From positions 43,099 through 107,098 of the forward strand of contig CASENE010000001.1 in NCBI GenBank assembly GCA_949289265.1: a stretch of DNA of 64,000 nt. The letters run 5' to 3'. A program made the position numbers and the translations under genes. Numbering within the stretch: position 1 is the stretch's first letter; each line of letters starts with the position of its first letter. The notes beneath the pieces were generated by a model. The model did not search any database. It worked only from the letters and a program-made list of their open reading frames with translations, and had not been told where the DNA came from. Positions 35,063 to 43,471 of the stretch are shown here, one piece after another. The stretch comes from an uncultured Bacteroides sp. GTDB lineage: Bacteria; Bacteroidota; Bacteroidia; Bacteroidales; Bacteroidaceae.

Positions 35063-36555
35063 AGCACGATGTGGTTATCATAGGAGCCGGCCTGGGAGGC
35101 TTGGCCTGCGGCTACATCTTGTCGCGGGCGGGCCTGAACGTGCAGGTGCTGGAACGGGAAAGCCAGACGGGCGGATGCCTGCAAAGCTACCGGCGGAACG
35201 GGATGACCTACGACACGGGTTTCCATTACGTGGGCGGCTTGGACGAGGGTCAGTCGCTGCATGCCGTTTTCCGCTACCTGGGCCTGCTGGATTTGCCCTG
35301 GCACCGTCTGGACGATGCGTTCGACCGTATCCGGCTGGAGGGACAGGACTTCGCTTTGGTGCAAGGAGGATATACGGCTTTTGCCGATGCATTGGCAGAT
35401 AGATTCCCGTCCGAGCGCGAGGCACTGCATCGCTATGCAGCCTTGCTGGGCAAGGTGTCGGCTCATCAATATGATGGGTTGAATCCGGCTTTCGGGCAGG
35501 ACGATGCCTTGACTGCTACGACATGGATGGAGCAGGGCGCCTGGCCTTATTTGGAAGAGAACTTCCGCGCCCCTTTGCTTCGCCAGGTGTTGAGCGGCAA
35601 TGCTATCCGCATGGAGCTGAGGCGCGAATCGTTGCCGCTGTTCACCTTTGCCCATTGTAATGCCGGCTACGTGGAAAGCAGTTGGCGTTTGCAAGGCGAC
35701 GGGGCACAGATAGCAGAAACCCTGTGCAGAGGCATCCGTGCGCAGGGGGGCGAGGTGACTTGCCGGGCCGATGTGAAGGAACTGGTGGAGAAAGACGGAC
35801 GAGTGGCGGCGGCGGTTTGTTCCGATGGCCGGACGTACGAGGCAAATACGTTTGTCAGCGATGTCCATCCGGCGGTGACGTGCGCTTGGCTGAAGGACAG
35901 CAGGGTGCTGAAGAAAGTCTATCGCCGACGCATGGCCAGCCTGGAAAACACCTTTGGCCTGTGCACCGTGTCGCTTCGGCTCAAGCCCAAGGCTTTGCCC
36001 TACTTCAACTGGAACCAATACATCTACAGCGGGTCGGACGTATGGACGTTCTATCACCAACAGCACGGCGGCCCGGTGTCGGGCGTACTGGTCAGTTGCC
36101 GGGTGCCTGCCCCCGGCGACGGCGGATATACGCGCCAGGTAGACCTGCTGACTCCCATGACGTGGGACCAGTGTCTGCCTTGGGCCGGGACTTCGGTGGG
36201 CAGGCGGGGCGAAGACTATCTGGCCATGAAGGAACACGTGGCCGATGAGTGCGTGGCCCTGGCCGAACAGTGTTTCCCCGGCCTGTCCGGCCTGGTGGAA
36301 GAACGTTACGTCAGCACGCCGTTGACCTACCGCGATTACACTTGCACGCCCCAAGGCTCGGCCTACGGCGTGCGAAAGGACTACCGCAATCCGCTCCTGA
36401 CGCTGCTCACTCCCCGTATGCCCGTGCCCAACCTGTTGCTGACGGGGCAGAGCCTGATGCTGCACGGGATACACGGCGTGGCGATGACGGCCCTGTTTAC
36501 CTGCGCGGCCTTGCTGGGCAAGGACTGGGTGTGGCAACATATAGTAAGAAAGTAA
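35059..36555 (+). CDS. FAD/NAD(P)-dependent oxidoreductase, phytoene-desaturase-like
   Basis: 498 residues from MKHDVVIIGAGLGGLACGYIL; the FAD-binding GxGxxG begins at residue 9. The start overlaps the MMPL stop (ATGA). Motif 2 is LERESQTGGCLQSYRRNG and the C-terminal FAD-contact region is NLLLTGQSLMLHGIHGVAMTAL, as in the CrtI/RetSat superfamily. It may desaturate or isomerise the conjugated chain. Such enzymes appear in some Bacteroidetes pigment clusters, but the reaction here is inferred. Confidence 0.87.
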   Translation: MKHDVVIIGAGLGGLACGYILSRAGLNVQVLERESQTGGCLQSYRRNGMTYDTGFHYVGGLDEGQSLHAVFRYLGLLDLPWHRLDDAFDRIRLEGQDFALVQGGYTAFADALADRFPSEREALHRYAALLGKVSAHQYDGLNPAFGQDDALTATTWMEQGAWPYLEENFRAPLLRQVLSGNAIRMELRRESLPLFTFAHCNAGYVESSWRLQGDGAQIAETLCRGIRAQGGEVTCRADVKELVEKDGRVAAAVCSDGRTYEANTFVSDVHPAVTCAWLKDSRVLKKVYRRRMASLENTFGLCTVSLRLKPKALPYFNWNQYIYSGSDVWTFYHQQHGGPVSGVLVSCRVPAPGDGGYTRQVDLLTPMTWDQCLPWAGTSVGRRGEDYLAMKEHVADECVALAEQCFPGLSGLVEERYVSTPLTYRDYTCTPQGSAYGVRKDYRNPLLTLLTPRMPVPNLLLTGQSLMLHGIHGVAMTALFTCAALLGKDWVWQHIVRK

Positions 36556-36591
36556 ATAACCCACAATAAACAGCGAGAAAGAATCGTAGTT

Positions 36592-37320
36592 ATGAAGTAT
36601 GCATTAATAACCGGAGGCAGCCGGGGCATTGGCCGGGCTGTCTGTCTGCAGTTGGCACGGATGGGCTATCATGTCCTTATCAACTATGTGCACAATACGG
36701 TGGAAGCCAAGAAAACCCTTGACCTAGTGCGCGAGGCCGGTGGAGAGGGAGAAGTCCTGATGTTCGACGTGGCCGACCGGCAGCAAGTGTCCAAGGCGCT
36801 GGAGGTATGGGAGAAGGAACATCCCGACCAATACATCGAGGTGCTGGTAAACAACGCCGGCATCCGGCGCGACAACATCCTGGCCCTGATGCCCGAAGGC
36901 GACTGGAGCCGCGTGCTCGACACCACCTTGGGCGGATTCTACAACGTGACGCAGGCCGTGCTGCAAGGGATGCTCTTCCACAAGAACGGACGCATTGTCA
37001 ACATGGCCAGCGTGACCGGCCTGAAGGGCATGCCGGGACAGGCCAACTATGCGGCGGCCAAGGGCGGGCTGATTGCCGCCACCAAGTCGCTGGCGCTGGA
37101 GGTGGCCCGCAAGCGCGTCACGGTGAACGCCGTGGCACCCGGCTTTATCCAGACCGATATGGTGGAGGGGCTGGACGAAGACAGCCTGCGCCGCACCATT
37201 CCTTTGGGACGCTTCGGCACGCCCGACGAGGTGGCCGCCTTGGTAGGTTTCCTGGTGTCGCCGGCTGCGGCCTATATCACGGGCGAAGTCATCTCCATCA
37301 ACGGAGGCCTGTACACCTGA
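36592..37320 (+). CDS. 3-oxoacyl-ACP reductase (FabG-like SDR)
   Basis: A 242-residue classical short-chain dehydrogenase. It has TGGSRGIGRAVCLQL for NADP(H) binding, NNAGIRRD, catalytic Ser in NMASVTGLKG, Tyr-Lys in YAAAKGGL and GFIQTDM. It reduces the ketone made by the operon's ketosynthase, completing the elongation cycle with the ACP and dehydratases. It is probably a dedicated copy; the housekeeping fabG would be elsewhere. It sits 36 bases after the FAD enzyme. Confidence 0.93.
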   Translation: MKYALITGGSRGIGRAVCLQLARMGYHVLINYVHNTVEAKKTLDLVREAGGEGEVLMFDVADRQQVSKALEVWEKEHPDQYIEVLVNNAGIRRDNILALMPEGDWSRVLDTTLGGFYNVTQAVLQGMLFHKNGRIVNMASVTGLKGMPGQANYAAAKGGLIAATKSLALEVARKRVTVNAVAPGFIQTDMVEGLDEDSLRRTIPLGRFGTPDEVAALVGFLVSPAAAYITGEVISINGGLYT

Positions 37321-37353
37321 GTCTTGTATGTTTACCCTTTATTCCCATTTCTT

Positions 37354-37986
37354 ATGATGAAGAAACTCATTGCCATATGCCTGGCTTTCCTCTTCCCCTA
37401 CCTGACGCTGTGGGCGCAGGAGGCCGATATCCGCCGCATGGCGGAGGAGTATGCCGACGTGCAGACGCTGTCGGCGCGGGTCGTCCGCACCAGCCACAAC
37501 CCGGCCCTGGCCGAAGACGTGGTGACCCAAGGCGCGTTCTACCTGAAAAAGCCCGGCAAGATGTGTCTGACCTTTGACAACAACAAGGATATGCTGCTGA
37601 TGGACGGCACGACTTTCACCCTGGTGCAGGGCGGACGGAAGGCCGTGGCCAAGGGACGGAACGGCAGGCTGATGGCCGGGCTGGGCACCGTGTTGCGCGC
37701 CCTCTTTGCCGACGGGGCCTACCAGCCGGATGCCGAGGCGATGGAGGTGAAAGCCGAGCGGCAAGGCGCCCGCTGCGTCCTCACCTTGTCTCCGCGCCTG
37801 GCCAGCGCCAAAGAGAAGCGTCGCCTGATGTTCACCTCGTTTGTGCTGACCATCGACACGGCCACCTCGCGCCTGCTGTCCCTGCGCATGGAGGGCAGGG
37901 GAGGCAGCTATACGCAATACGACCTGTCGGATTACCGGAGCGGCGTCTCCGTGCCCGACGAGGTCTTTATCCCCGCGGCGCAATGA
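37354..37986 (+). CDS. LolA-like outer-membrane lipoprotein carrier family protein
   Basis: About 210 residues starting at one of two adjacent Met codons (37354 or 37357), with signal peptide KKLIAICLAFLFPYLTLWAQ. The LolA-type beta-sheet sequence is visible in QGAFYLKKPGKMCLTFDNNKDMLLMDGTTFTLVQ. It likely carries a lipophilic product or lipoprotein across the periplasm; a LolA-like gene is a regular member of aryl polyene clusters. Its stop overlaps the thioesterase start by 4 bases. Confidence 0.85.
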   Translation: MMKKLIAICLAFLFPYLTLWAQEADIRRMAEEYADVQTLSARVVRTSHNPALAEDVVTQGAFYLKKPGKMCLTFDNNKDMLLMDGTTFTLVQGGRKAVAKGRNGRLMAGLGTVLRALFADGAYQPDAEAMEVKAERQGARCVLTLSPRLASAKEKRRLMFTSFVLTIDTATSRLLSLRMEGRGGSYTQYDLSDYRSGVSVPDEVFIPAAQ

Positions 37987-38408
37987 CCAAGGTGCTGGAA
38001 GACATCTGCCGTATCCGCGTGAAGTTTGGGGAGACCGACGCCATGCGCTGCGTGTGGCACGGCTCCTACGTCAGCTACCTGGAAGACGGGCGCGAATCCT
38101 TCGGCCGCCGCTATCCGGGCATCGGCTATGTGGACATCAGCCGCTCGGGCATCTACGCGCCTGTCTACGACCTGCACGTCCGCTACGTGGCCCCGCTGGG
38201 CATCGACGACGTGGCCGAGATACATACGCGCTACGTCTACAAGCCCGGCGCCCGCCTGGACTTCAGCTACGAGATATACCGCGGGCGCGACCATGCCTTG
38301 TGCGCCACCGCTTCGACCACGCAGCTGTTCATCGACCCTCAGGGCCAGTTGCTGGTCGACCCTCCCGATTATTACGTGCGCTGGCAGGAGAGATTCCTAA
38401 AGGAATAA
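37983..38408 (+). CDS. 4HBT-family acyl thioesterase
   Basis: A 141-residue hotdog thioesterase with the signature FGETDAMRCVWHGSYVSYLEDGRESF, equivalent to the catalytic Asp/Glu region of YbgC-type enzymes. It would release or edit acyl chains from ACP or CoA. It is the last gene of the operon (30248-38408), overlapping the LolA-like gene by 4 bases. A second 4HBT gene at 57498-57911 is in a different context. Confidence 0.87.
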   Translation: MTKVLEDICRIRVKFGETDAMRCVWHGSYVSYLEDGRESFGRRYPGIGYVDISRSGIYAPVYDLHVRYVAPLGIDDVAEIHTRYVYKPGARLDFSYEIYRGRDHALCATASTTQLFIDPQGQLLVDPPDYYVRWQERFLKE

Positions 38409-38450
38409 AACCTGCGCCCTTCGGGACAACTGCCAGAGGGAGAAGTGTCG

Positions 38451-38458
38451 TACCTTTG
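38451..38458 (+). promoter_or_regulatory. -7 promoter box of DUF5686 gene
   Basis: TACCTTTG matches TAnnTTTG. The likely transcription start near 38463 makes upstream start codons at 38467 or 38491 less likely than 38512. Confidence 0.7.
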
Positions 38459-38511
38459 CAGCGGCCTTGCGAGAGGCAGGGCTTTATATAATGATTCATT
38501 GGTTGTTTGTT

Positions 38512-41100
38512 ATGCGGAAAGAAAGAACCCTACATACTGTCTTGCTGTGGATAACCCTGTTGTGTGGCTGGTGTCTGTGTCCGTCGGCGGCGCAAGCCCA
38601 ACGCACGGTGGTGCGTGGCACGGTGACCGACTCTATCACGGGGGAGACCCTGCCGTTCGCCTCGTTGGTGTGGCGGGGCACCACTACGGGCGCCAAGACC
38701 GACATCGACGGTCGCTTTTCCTTCGTCTCCGGCGGGCAGAACCGGGTGCTTGAGGTCACCTACGTGGGCTATGACACCCAGTGGGTGACGGTGCGCCCCG
38801 GCACGACCAACGACCTCAATATCCGTCTCCGCCCGTCCACCGTCGCCTTGCAGGAGGTGCAGGTGAAGCCCAAGCGCGAGCACTACAAGCGGCGGGGCAA
38901 TCCGGCGGTGGAGTTTGTGCGGAAGGTCATAGCCCGCCGCGACGCCCACGACCCGCACAGCCACGACTACTTCAGCTACGAACGATACCAGCGCATGGTC
39001 TTCGCCCTGAACGACTACCAGCCCAAGCCGCGCAAAGAGGGACAGAAGGCGGGACGCTTCGACTTCGTGCGCGAGTTTGCCGACACGCTGGAGACGGGCA
39101 TCACCGTCTTGCCCCTGAGCGAGCGCGAGCGCATGGAGCGTGTGTTCTACCGGCGCGAGCCCCACAGCCAGAAGAGCCTGCTGATGGCCGCCAAGTCGAA
39201 CGGAGTGGACGAGGTGTTCTCGCGCGAAGGCATCCAGCAGTTCCTCAACGAGGCTTTCCGCGAGGTGGACATCTTTCAGAACAACATCCCCCTCTTCTTG
39301 CAACGCTTTGTCAGTCCGTTGTCCACGCTGGGCCCTGCCTTCTACAAGTATTACCTGTTGGACACGGTGCAGGTGAATGGCGGGCCGTGCATGGACTTGG
39401 GCTTTGTGCCCTTCAACTCCGAGTCGTTCGGCTTCACCGGACATTTGTACGTGGCCTTGGACTCGACCTATTTCGTCAAGCGGGCCGTCCTCAACGTGGC
39501 CAAGGACATCAACCTGAACTTTGTTTCGGCTATGACCATCGACCAGGAGTTCGAGCGCACGGCGGACAGCACGAGGCTCATCACGAAGGACGACATCCGC
39601 GTCAACTTCAAGCTGACTGAAAAGTCGAAAGGCATGTACGCCCAGCGGCTCAACGTCTATAGCCGCCACTCGTTCGACCCGCCCGCAGCCGCCGACGCCG
39701 CCCTCTTCGATCAGCCCGCGCCCGTGGTGGAGCTGGACAATGCCTATCGCCGTCCGGACACTTTCTGGGCCGAAAACCGTCCGGCCGAGGCCCAGAAGAA
39801 GAATCCCAACGGGGTGGACAAGCTGATGAAGCGGCTGCGCTCCGTCCCCATCTTCTACTTTACCGAGAAGGTGGTGACCACGCTTGTCTCCGGCTACATC
39901 CCTACCAACAAGAATCCGGAAAAGAACAAGTTCGACCTGGGGCCCATGAACAGCACCATCAACGGCAATGCCATCGAGGGCGCGCGCTTTCGCCTGGGCG
40001 GGGGAACTACGCCCCAACTGAACAAGCACTGGTTCTTCGAGGGATACGCCGCCTATGGTACGAAAGACCGGAAGATGAAGTACGACGCGCTGGTGGAATA
40101 CTCCTTCAACCCGCGCAAGGACTTCCGGCTGGAGTTTCCGCGGCATGCGCTGACGCTGGAGTATATGTATGACATCAACAAGCTGGGACAGAACTACATG
40201 TACACCAGCAAGGACAACGTGATGCTGGCCATCAAGCGGCAGAAGGACACGCGCGCCACCTACCTGCGGCGCGCCGAGTTGACCTACACGCGCGAGCACT
40301 ACAACGGCATCTCCTACGGCGCCACGGTGCGCAACCTGCGCGAGTATGCCACGCCCTACGCCCCCTTCAACCGCATCGGGGCGGACGGCACGCAGGCTCC
40401 TGTCCCCCACTACGACATGACCGAGCTGGAGCTGCGCTTCCGCTACGGGCGGGGCGAGAAGTTCTACCAGACGCGCACGCAGCGCATCCCCATCACCTTC
40501 GACGCCTTCATCTTCAACCTGAGCCACACCATGGCGCGCAAGGGCTTCCTGGGTTCGTCCTACGACCTGCAGCGCACCGAGGTGGGCATGCAGAAGCGTT
40601 TCTGGTTTTCGGCCTTCGGCTATCTGGACGTGATTGCCAAGGGCGGAAAGGTGTGGACCAAGGTGCCCTATCCGCTGTTGCTGCTGCCCAACGCCAATAT
40701 CACCTACACCATCCAGCCCGAGAGTTACACCAACATGAACGCGCTGGAGTTCATCAACGACGAATACCTGTCGTGGGATGTCACCTATTACATGAACGGC
40801 ATCCTGCTCAACCGCATCCCCCTCATCAAGAAGCTGCGCTGGCGCGAGGTGTTCTGCTTCCGCGGCCTGTGGGGACACTTGACGGACAAGAACGACCCGG
40901 CCCGGCAGGGCGCCGAAGGGCTGTATGCCTTCCCCTCCACCACCTACCGCATGGGGCGCGAACCTTATATGGAGGCCAGCGTGGGCATCGAGAACATCTT
41001 CAACTTCCTCCGCCTGGACTACGTGTGGCGCCTGAACTACCGCAACCATCCCGGCATCCAGACGCGCGGCGTCCGCGCCACCATGAAGCTTTCTTTCTGA
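38512..41100 (+). CDS. DUF5686/carboxypeptidase-regulatory-like outer-membrane protein
   Basis: 862 residues from MRKERTLHTVLLWITLLCG, giving a signal peptide cleaved near AQA. A carboxypeptidase-D regulatory-like domain (about residues 30-110: GTVTDSITGETLPFASLVW, TDIDGRFSF, TYVGYDTQWV) is followed by the DUF5686 region, which ends as a beta-barrel (repeated alternating strands, C-terminal MKLSF). Family members are common in Bacteroidetes outer membranes and have no assigned function. It has its own promoter box and follows the polyene/lipid operon on the same strand. Confidence 0.88.
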   Translation: MRKERTLHTVLLWITLLCGWCLCPSAAQAQRTVVRGTVTDSITGETLPFASLVWRGTTTGAKTDIDGRFSFVSGGQNRVLEVTYVGYDTQWVTVRPGTTNDLNIRLRPSTVALQEVQVKPKREHYKRRGNPAVEFVRKVIARRDAHDPHSHDYFSYERYQRMVFALNDYQPKPRKEGQKAGRFDFVREFADTLETGITVLPLSERERMERVFYRREPHSQKSLLMAAKSNGVDEVFSREGIQQFLNEAFREVDIFQNNIPLFLQRFVSPLSTLGPAFYKYYLLDTVQVNGGPCMDLGFVPFNSESFGFTGHLYVALDSTYFVKRAVLNVAKDINLNFVSAMTIDQEFERTADSTRLITKDDIRVNFKLTEKSKGMYAQRLNVYSRHSFDPPAAADAALFDQPAPVVELDNAYRRPDTFWAENRPAEAQKKNPNGVDKLMKRLRSVPIFYFTEKVVTTLVSGYIPTNKNPEKNKFDLGPMNSTINGNAIEGARFRLGGGTTPQLNKHWFFEGYAAYGTKDRKMKYDALVEYSFNPRKDFRLEFPRHALTLEYMYDINKLGQNYMYTSKDNVMLAIKRQKDTRATYLRRAELTYTREHYNGISYGATVRNLREYATPYAPFNRIGADGTQAPVPHYDMTELELRFRYGRGEKFYQTRTQRIPITFDAFIFNLSHTMARKGFLGSSYDLQRTEVGMQKRFWFSAFGYLDVIAKGGKVWTKVPYPLLLLPNANITYTIQPESYTNMNALEFINDEYLSWDVTYYMNGILLNRIPLIKKLRWREVFCFRGLWGHLTDKNDPARQGAEGLYAFPSTTYRMGREPYMEASVGIENIFNFLRLDYVWRLNYRNHPGIQTRGVRATMKLSF

Positions 41101-41147
41101 CCGGGGGCGGCCAGAGCCCCCTCTGTGCGGGGTTTTATCCCCCGACA

Positions 41148-41279
41148 GCTGGCATAGTAGTTCCCGCTTGCCGGGACTATAGTCCCCGGTCGCTGGGATA
41201 GTAACGCCCGGTCGCTGGGATAGTAACGCCCGGTCGGTGGGATAGTAATGCCCGGTCGGCGGGGTTGTGATGCCCGGCA
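41148..41279. repeat. 22-bp tandem intergenic repeat array (array D), six units
   Basis: Units at 41148, 41170, 41192, 41214, 41236 and 41258, all 22 bases. Cores are GGCATAGTAGTTCCC, GGGACTATAGTCCC (the same perfect palindrome as in array B), GGGATAGTAACGCCC twice, GGGATAGTAATGCCC and a degenerate GGGGTTGTGATGCCC. It is the longest of the five arrays, located between convergent genes and just before a strong terminator. Confidence 0.92.
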
Positions 41280-41292
41280 GGGGGCAACAGAA

Positions 41293-41337
41293 AGCCCGTC
41301 CGGCGGAGGTCTCGTTCCGCCGGACGGGCTGTTTTTC
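41293..41337. terminator. Strong intrinsic terminator
   Basis: A perfect 15-bp stem AGCCCGTCCGGCGGA / TCCGCCGGACGGGCT with 8-base loop is followed by GTTTTT on the plus strand. It separates the DUF5686 gene from the convergent CDP-alcohol phosphatidyltransferase gene. Confidence 0.92.
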
Positions 41338-41360
41338 ATCCGGATGCGGGCTTTGCCGGC

Positions 41361-42053
41361 TTACTGTTTCTTGTTTCTGACGAGCGGGTCTTTCGCGCCC
41401 AGTTCCCGCTTGTCTTTCAGGAACTGCGTGAGGAAGATGAGGAAAAGGATGGCGGCCACGGCCAGGCCCACCAGGTCGAACACGCCCATGTCGCACCCCA
41501 GCACGTCGAAACGCAACGTCGACCACGGCGCGTAGATGTAGACCGTGTTGATGAGGATGAGCAGCAGGCGGAATTCGGTCGGCCCGAAGCAGCCGTACGT
41601 CAGGCGGAACTCGTCCTTGATGATGGTGCAGACGTAGGTATAGATGGAGAGGCACAGATAGCCGGCCAGGGCCAGCAGGGCTATGTCCATGCGCAACACG
41701 GGCGACAGTCCGGCGCCCAGGAAGATGAAGAGCGTGGTGATGGCGTCCAACGTGTGGTCGATGAAGAAGCCGTACACCGGCCGCTGCGTGTTGCGCACAC
41801 GGGCCAGCGTCCCGTCCAGGCTGTCGCCGTACCAGTGGACGAAGAGTCCGAACGATGCCAGCCACAGCCAGTTGAGGTTAAGGTTGGACAGGGCGCCGCC
41901 CACGACGAACAGCAGCGAGCCGAAGACGCCGATGTAGGTCAGTGTGTCCGACGTCATCCACTCCGGTTGTCGCTGGGCCAGCCAAATCAATGCTTTCTTT
42001 TCTGCGCTGTTAAGCAGCGAAGTCTGGATTCTCTGTGATGTTTCTTTTCCCAT
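41361..42053 (-). CDS. CDP-alcohol phosphatidyltransferase family protein
   Basis: 230 residues with about six helices. The family motif D-G-x2-A-R-x9-G-x3-D-x3-D is intact (DGTLARVRN then YGFFIDHTLD, about residues 79-102). It transfers a phosphatidyl group from CDP-diacylglycerol to an alcohol such as inositol, inositol phosphate, glycerol phosphate or another head group. The acceptor cannot be identified from sequence alone. It has its own promoter box upstream and lies downstream of the THUMP-like methyltransferase gene on the same strand. Confidence 0.9.
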   Translation of the reverse strand: MGKETSQRIQTSLLNSAEKKALIWLAQRQPEWMTSDTLTYIGVFGSLLFVVGGALSNLNLNWLWLASFGLFVHWYGDSLDGTLARVRNTQRPVYGFFIDHTLDAITTLFIFLGAGLSPVLRMDIALLALAGYLCLSIYTYVCTIIKDEFRLTYGCFGPTEFRLLLILINTVYIYAPWSTLRFDVLGCDMGVFDLVGLAVAAILFLIFLTQFLKDKRELGAKDPLVRNKKQ

Positions 42054-42079
42054 AAATCTCTTGTTTGATTAAATTAGGT

Positions 42080-42087
42080 CAAAAGTA
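42080..42087 (-). promoter_or_regulatory. -7 promoter box of CDP-alcohol phosphatidyltransferase gene
   Basis: Minus-strand TACTTTTG matches TAnnTTTG, 27 bases before the ATG at 42053. Confidence 0.7.
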
Positions 42088-42166
42088 GGACTTCTTTGCT
42101 ACACGGCAGTGTCCCGGATGGGTCGACAAATGGCCTGATGTGCCGACAGAGGCCGCGGGCGGTGGC

Positions 42167-43390
42167 TTAGCAGCCGGTTTTGGCGGCACGTATCAGCACT
42201 TTCTGCCCGTCGGCCAGCGTGGTGGCGAAGAGGTAGACGTCGCCGCCCTCTGCCAGGCGCAGACGCTTGCGCAGGTCGGCCACCGAGGCGGGGAAGTTGC
42301 GCACGCTCAGGTTGGCCCGTTTCTCCGCGCCCAGCAATGCCTTCAGCTCCTTTTTGCCGAAGCCGCTCCAGCCCTCCACGCGGAAGGCGCGTCCCGGGAA
42401 GTCCTCCACCCGCCTGTCCGACGTGTAGAGGTGGCTGCTGGGGTGCAGTTTGTGCAGGGCGTAGGCGGCTGCCACCTGGCGGAAGGCCCCGGCCTTGAGC
42501 AGGGCGGCGTTGGGTTCGTAGAGGTAGGCGTGCGGGGCGTCGGCCAGGGGGCAGGGGGCTTCGCGCTCCGTGCGGCGGCTGAAGGTGAAGGGGGGCGCGC
42601 CGCCGTCGTCGTCCGCCTTGGCAGACAGGTTGACGCAAGAGATGGGCACGTCGTCGGGGGCAGTCTCGTAGTCCCGCTCCAGCACGAGCAGCAGCTCCTT
42701 GCACTCGTTGTCCACCGCCGCCACGCAGGCTTCGCGCACGTGCTTCAGCGTCTGTAGGGCCTGCGTCAGGTCCAGCATGGGCGACAGCTTGAGCAGGGTG
42801 TGGCGGGCCTTTTCCAGCAAGAGCGGCTCCAGGCGGGCGGCGTCCGGCTCGCAGTCGGCGATGGCCACTGTCCGTCCGCCGTGATCGTCGCGCCGCGCAG
42901 GATCCATAAAGAGCCAGTCGGCGGCAGGCAGGTCGCGCAAGAAGTCGGCCGCGTCGGCCCGGTGCACCTGGATATGGTCCAGTCCCAGCGTGGGAAAGTT
43001 GTGGCGGGCCAGGTCGCAAAGCTCTTCCTGCCGCTCCACGTAGTCCACCTCGGCAAACATCGGCGCCAGAAACGAGCAGTCAATGCCCAGCCCGCCCGTC
43101 AGGTCGGCCAGCCTCCGGCGCGGGCCTTCGTAGCGGCCTACGATGCGGGCCTTGTGGCGGGCCGTGGCTTCGGAAGAGCACTGTTCCAGCGACAGGCGTT
43201 GCGGGCACAGGATGTCTGCGTGTCCGGCCCACAGGGGCACCTTGGCGGCCAGCACCTGCCGGCCGGCTATCTGGGTGATGGCTGCGGCCAGGTCTACGCC
43301 GGGGGTGTGCCGGGCGTGCAGGGCCAGCATGCGCACGTCGTCGCGGGCGTGCCGGCGGATAAAGCGGAGGGTTTCGTCGTTGAGGGTCAT
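42167..43390 (-). CDS. Class I SAM methyltransferase with THUMP-like domain
   Basis: 407 residues from the ATG at 43390; the upstream Met at 43420 overlaps the -7 box and is rejected. The SAM motif is LADLTGGLGIDCSF (about residues 94-107), followed by VDYVERQEEL and a motif IV-like DWLFMDPARRD. The C-terminal part is the THUMP-like domain. It resembles RNA methyltransferases, but the target nucleotide is unknown. It is monocistronic or co-transcribed with the gene downstream. Confidence 0.85.
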   Translation of the reverse strand: MTLNDETLRFIRRHARDDVRMLALHARHTPGVDLAAAITQIAGRQVLAAKVPLWAGHADILCPQRLSLEQCSSEATARHKARIVGRYEGPRRRLADLTGGLGIDCSFLAPMFAEVDYVERQEELCDLARHNFPTLGLDHIQVHRADAADFLRDLPAADWLFMDPARRDDHGGRTVAIADCEPDAARLEPLLLEKARHTLLKLSPMLDLTQALQTLKHVREACVAAVDNECKELLLVLERDYETAPDDVPISCVNLSAKADDDGGAPPFTFSRRTEREAPCPLADAPHAYLYEPNAALLKAGAFRQVAAAYALHKLHPSSHLYTSDRRVEDFPGRAFRVEGWSGFGKKELKALLGAEKRANLSVRNFPASVADLRKRLRLAEGGDVYLFATTLADGQKVLIRAAKTGC

Positions 43391-43417
43391 AAGGAAAGAG
43401 GAGTTTGAATGCGGGTG

Positions 43418-43425
43418 CAAAGATA
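43418..43425 (-). promoter_or_regulatory. -7 promoter box of THUMP-like methyltransferase gene
   Basis: Minus-strand TATCTTTG, exact TAnnTTTG match, 28 bases before the ATG at 43390. Confidence 0.72.
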
Positions 43426-43471
43426 AGGCATTCGGCGGACATTTGCACCCTTTGCCGCTGTCCCCGGGCCT

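Noticed and set aside
41148-41279. Possible CRISPR array
   Set aside because: Units are contiguous 22-base repeats with no alternating unique spacers and there are no cas genes in the window.
38530-41865. 1111-residue minus-strand frame running through the DUF5686 gene and array D
   Set aside because: Antisense shadow of a real gene; its apparent repeats are only translation of the 22-bp DNA array.
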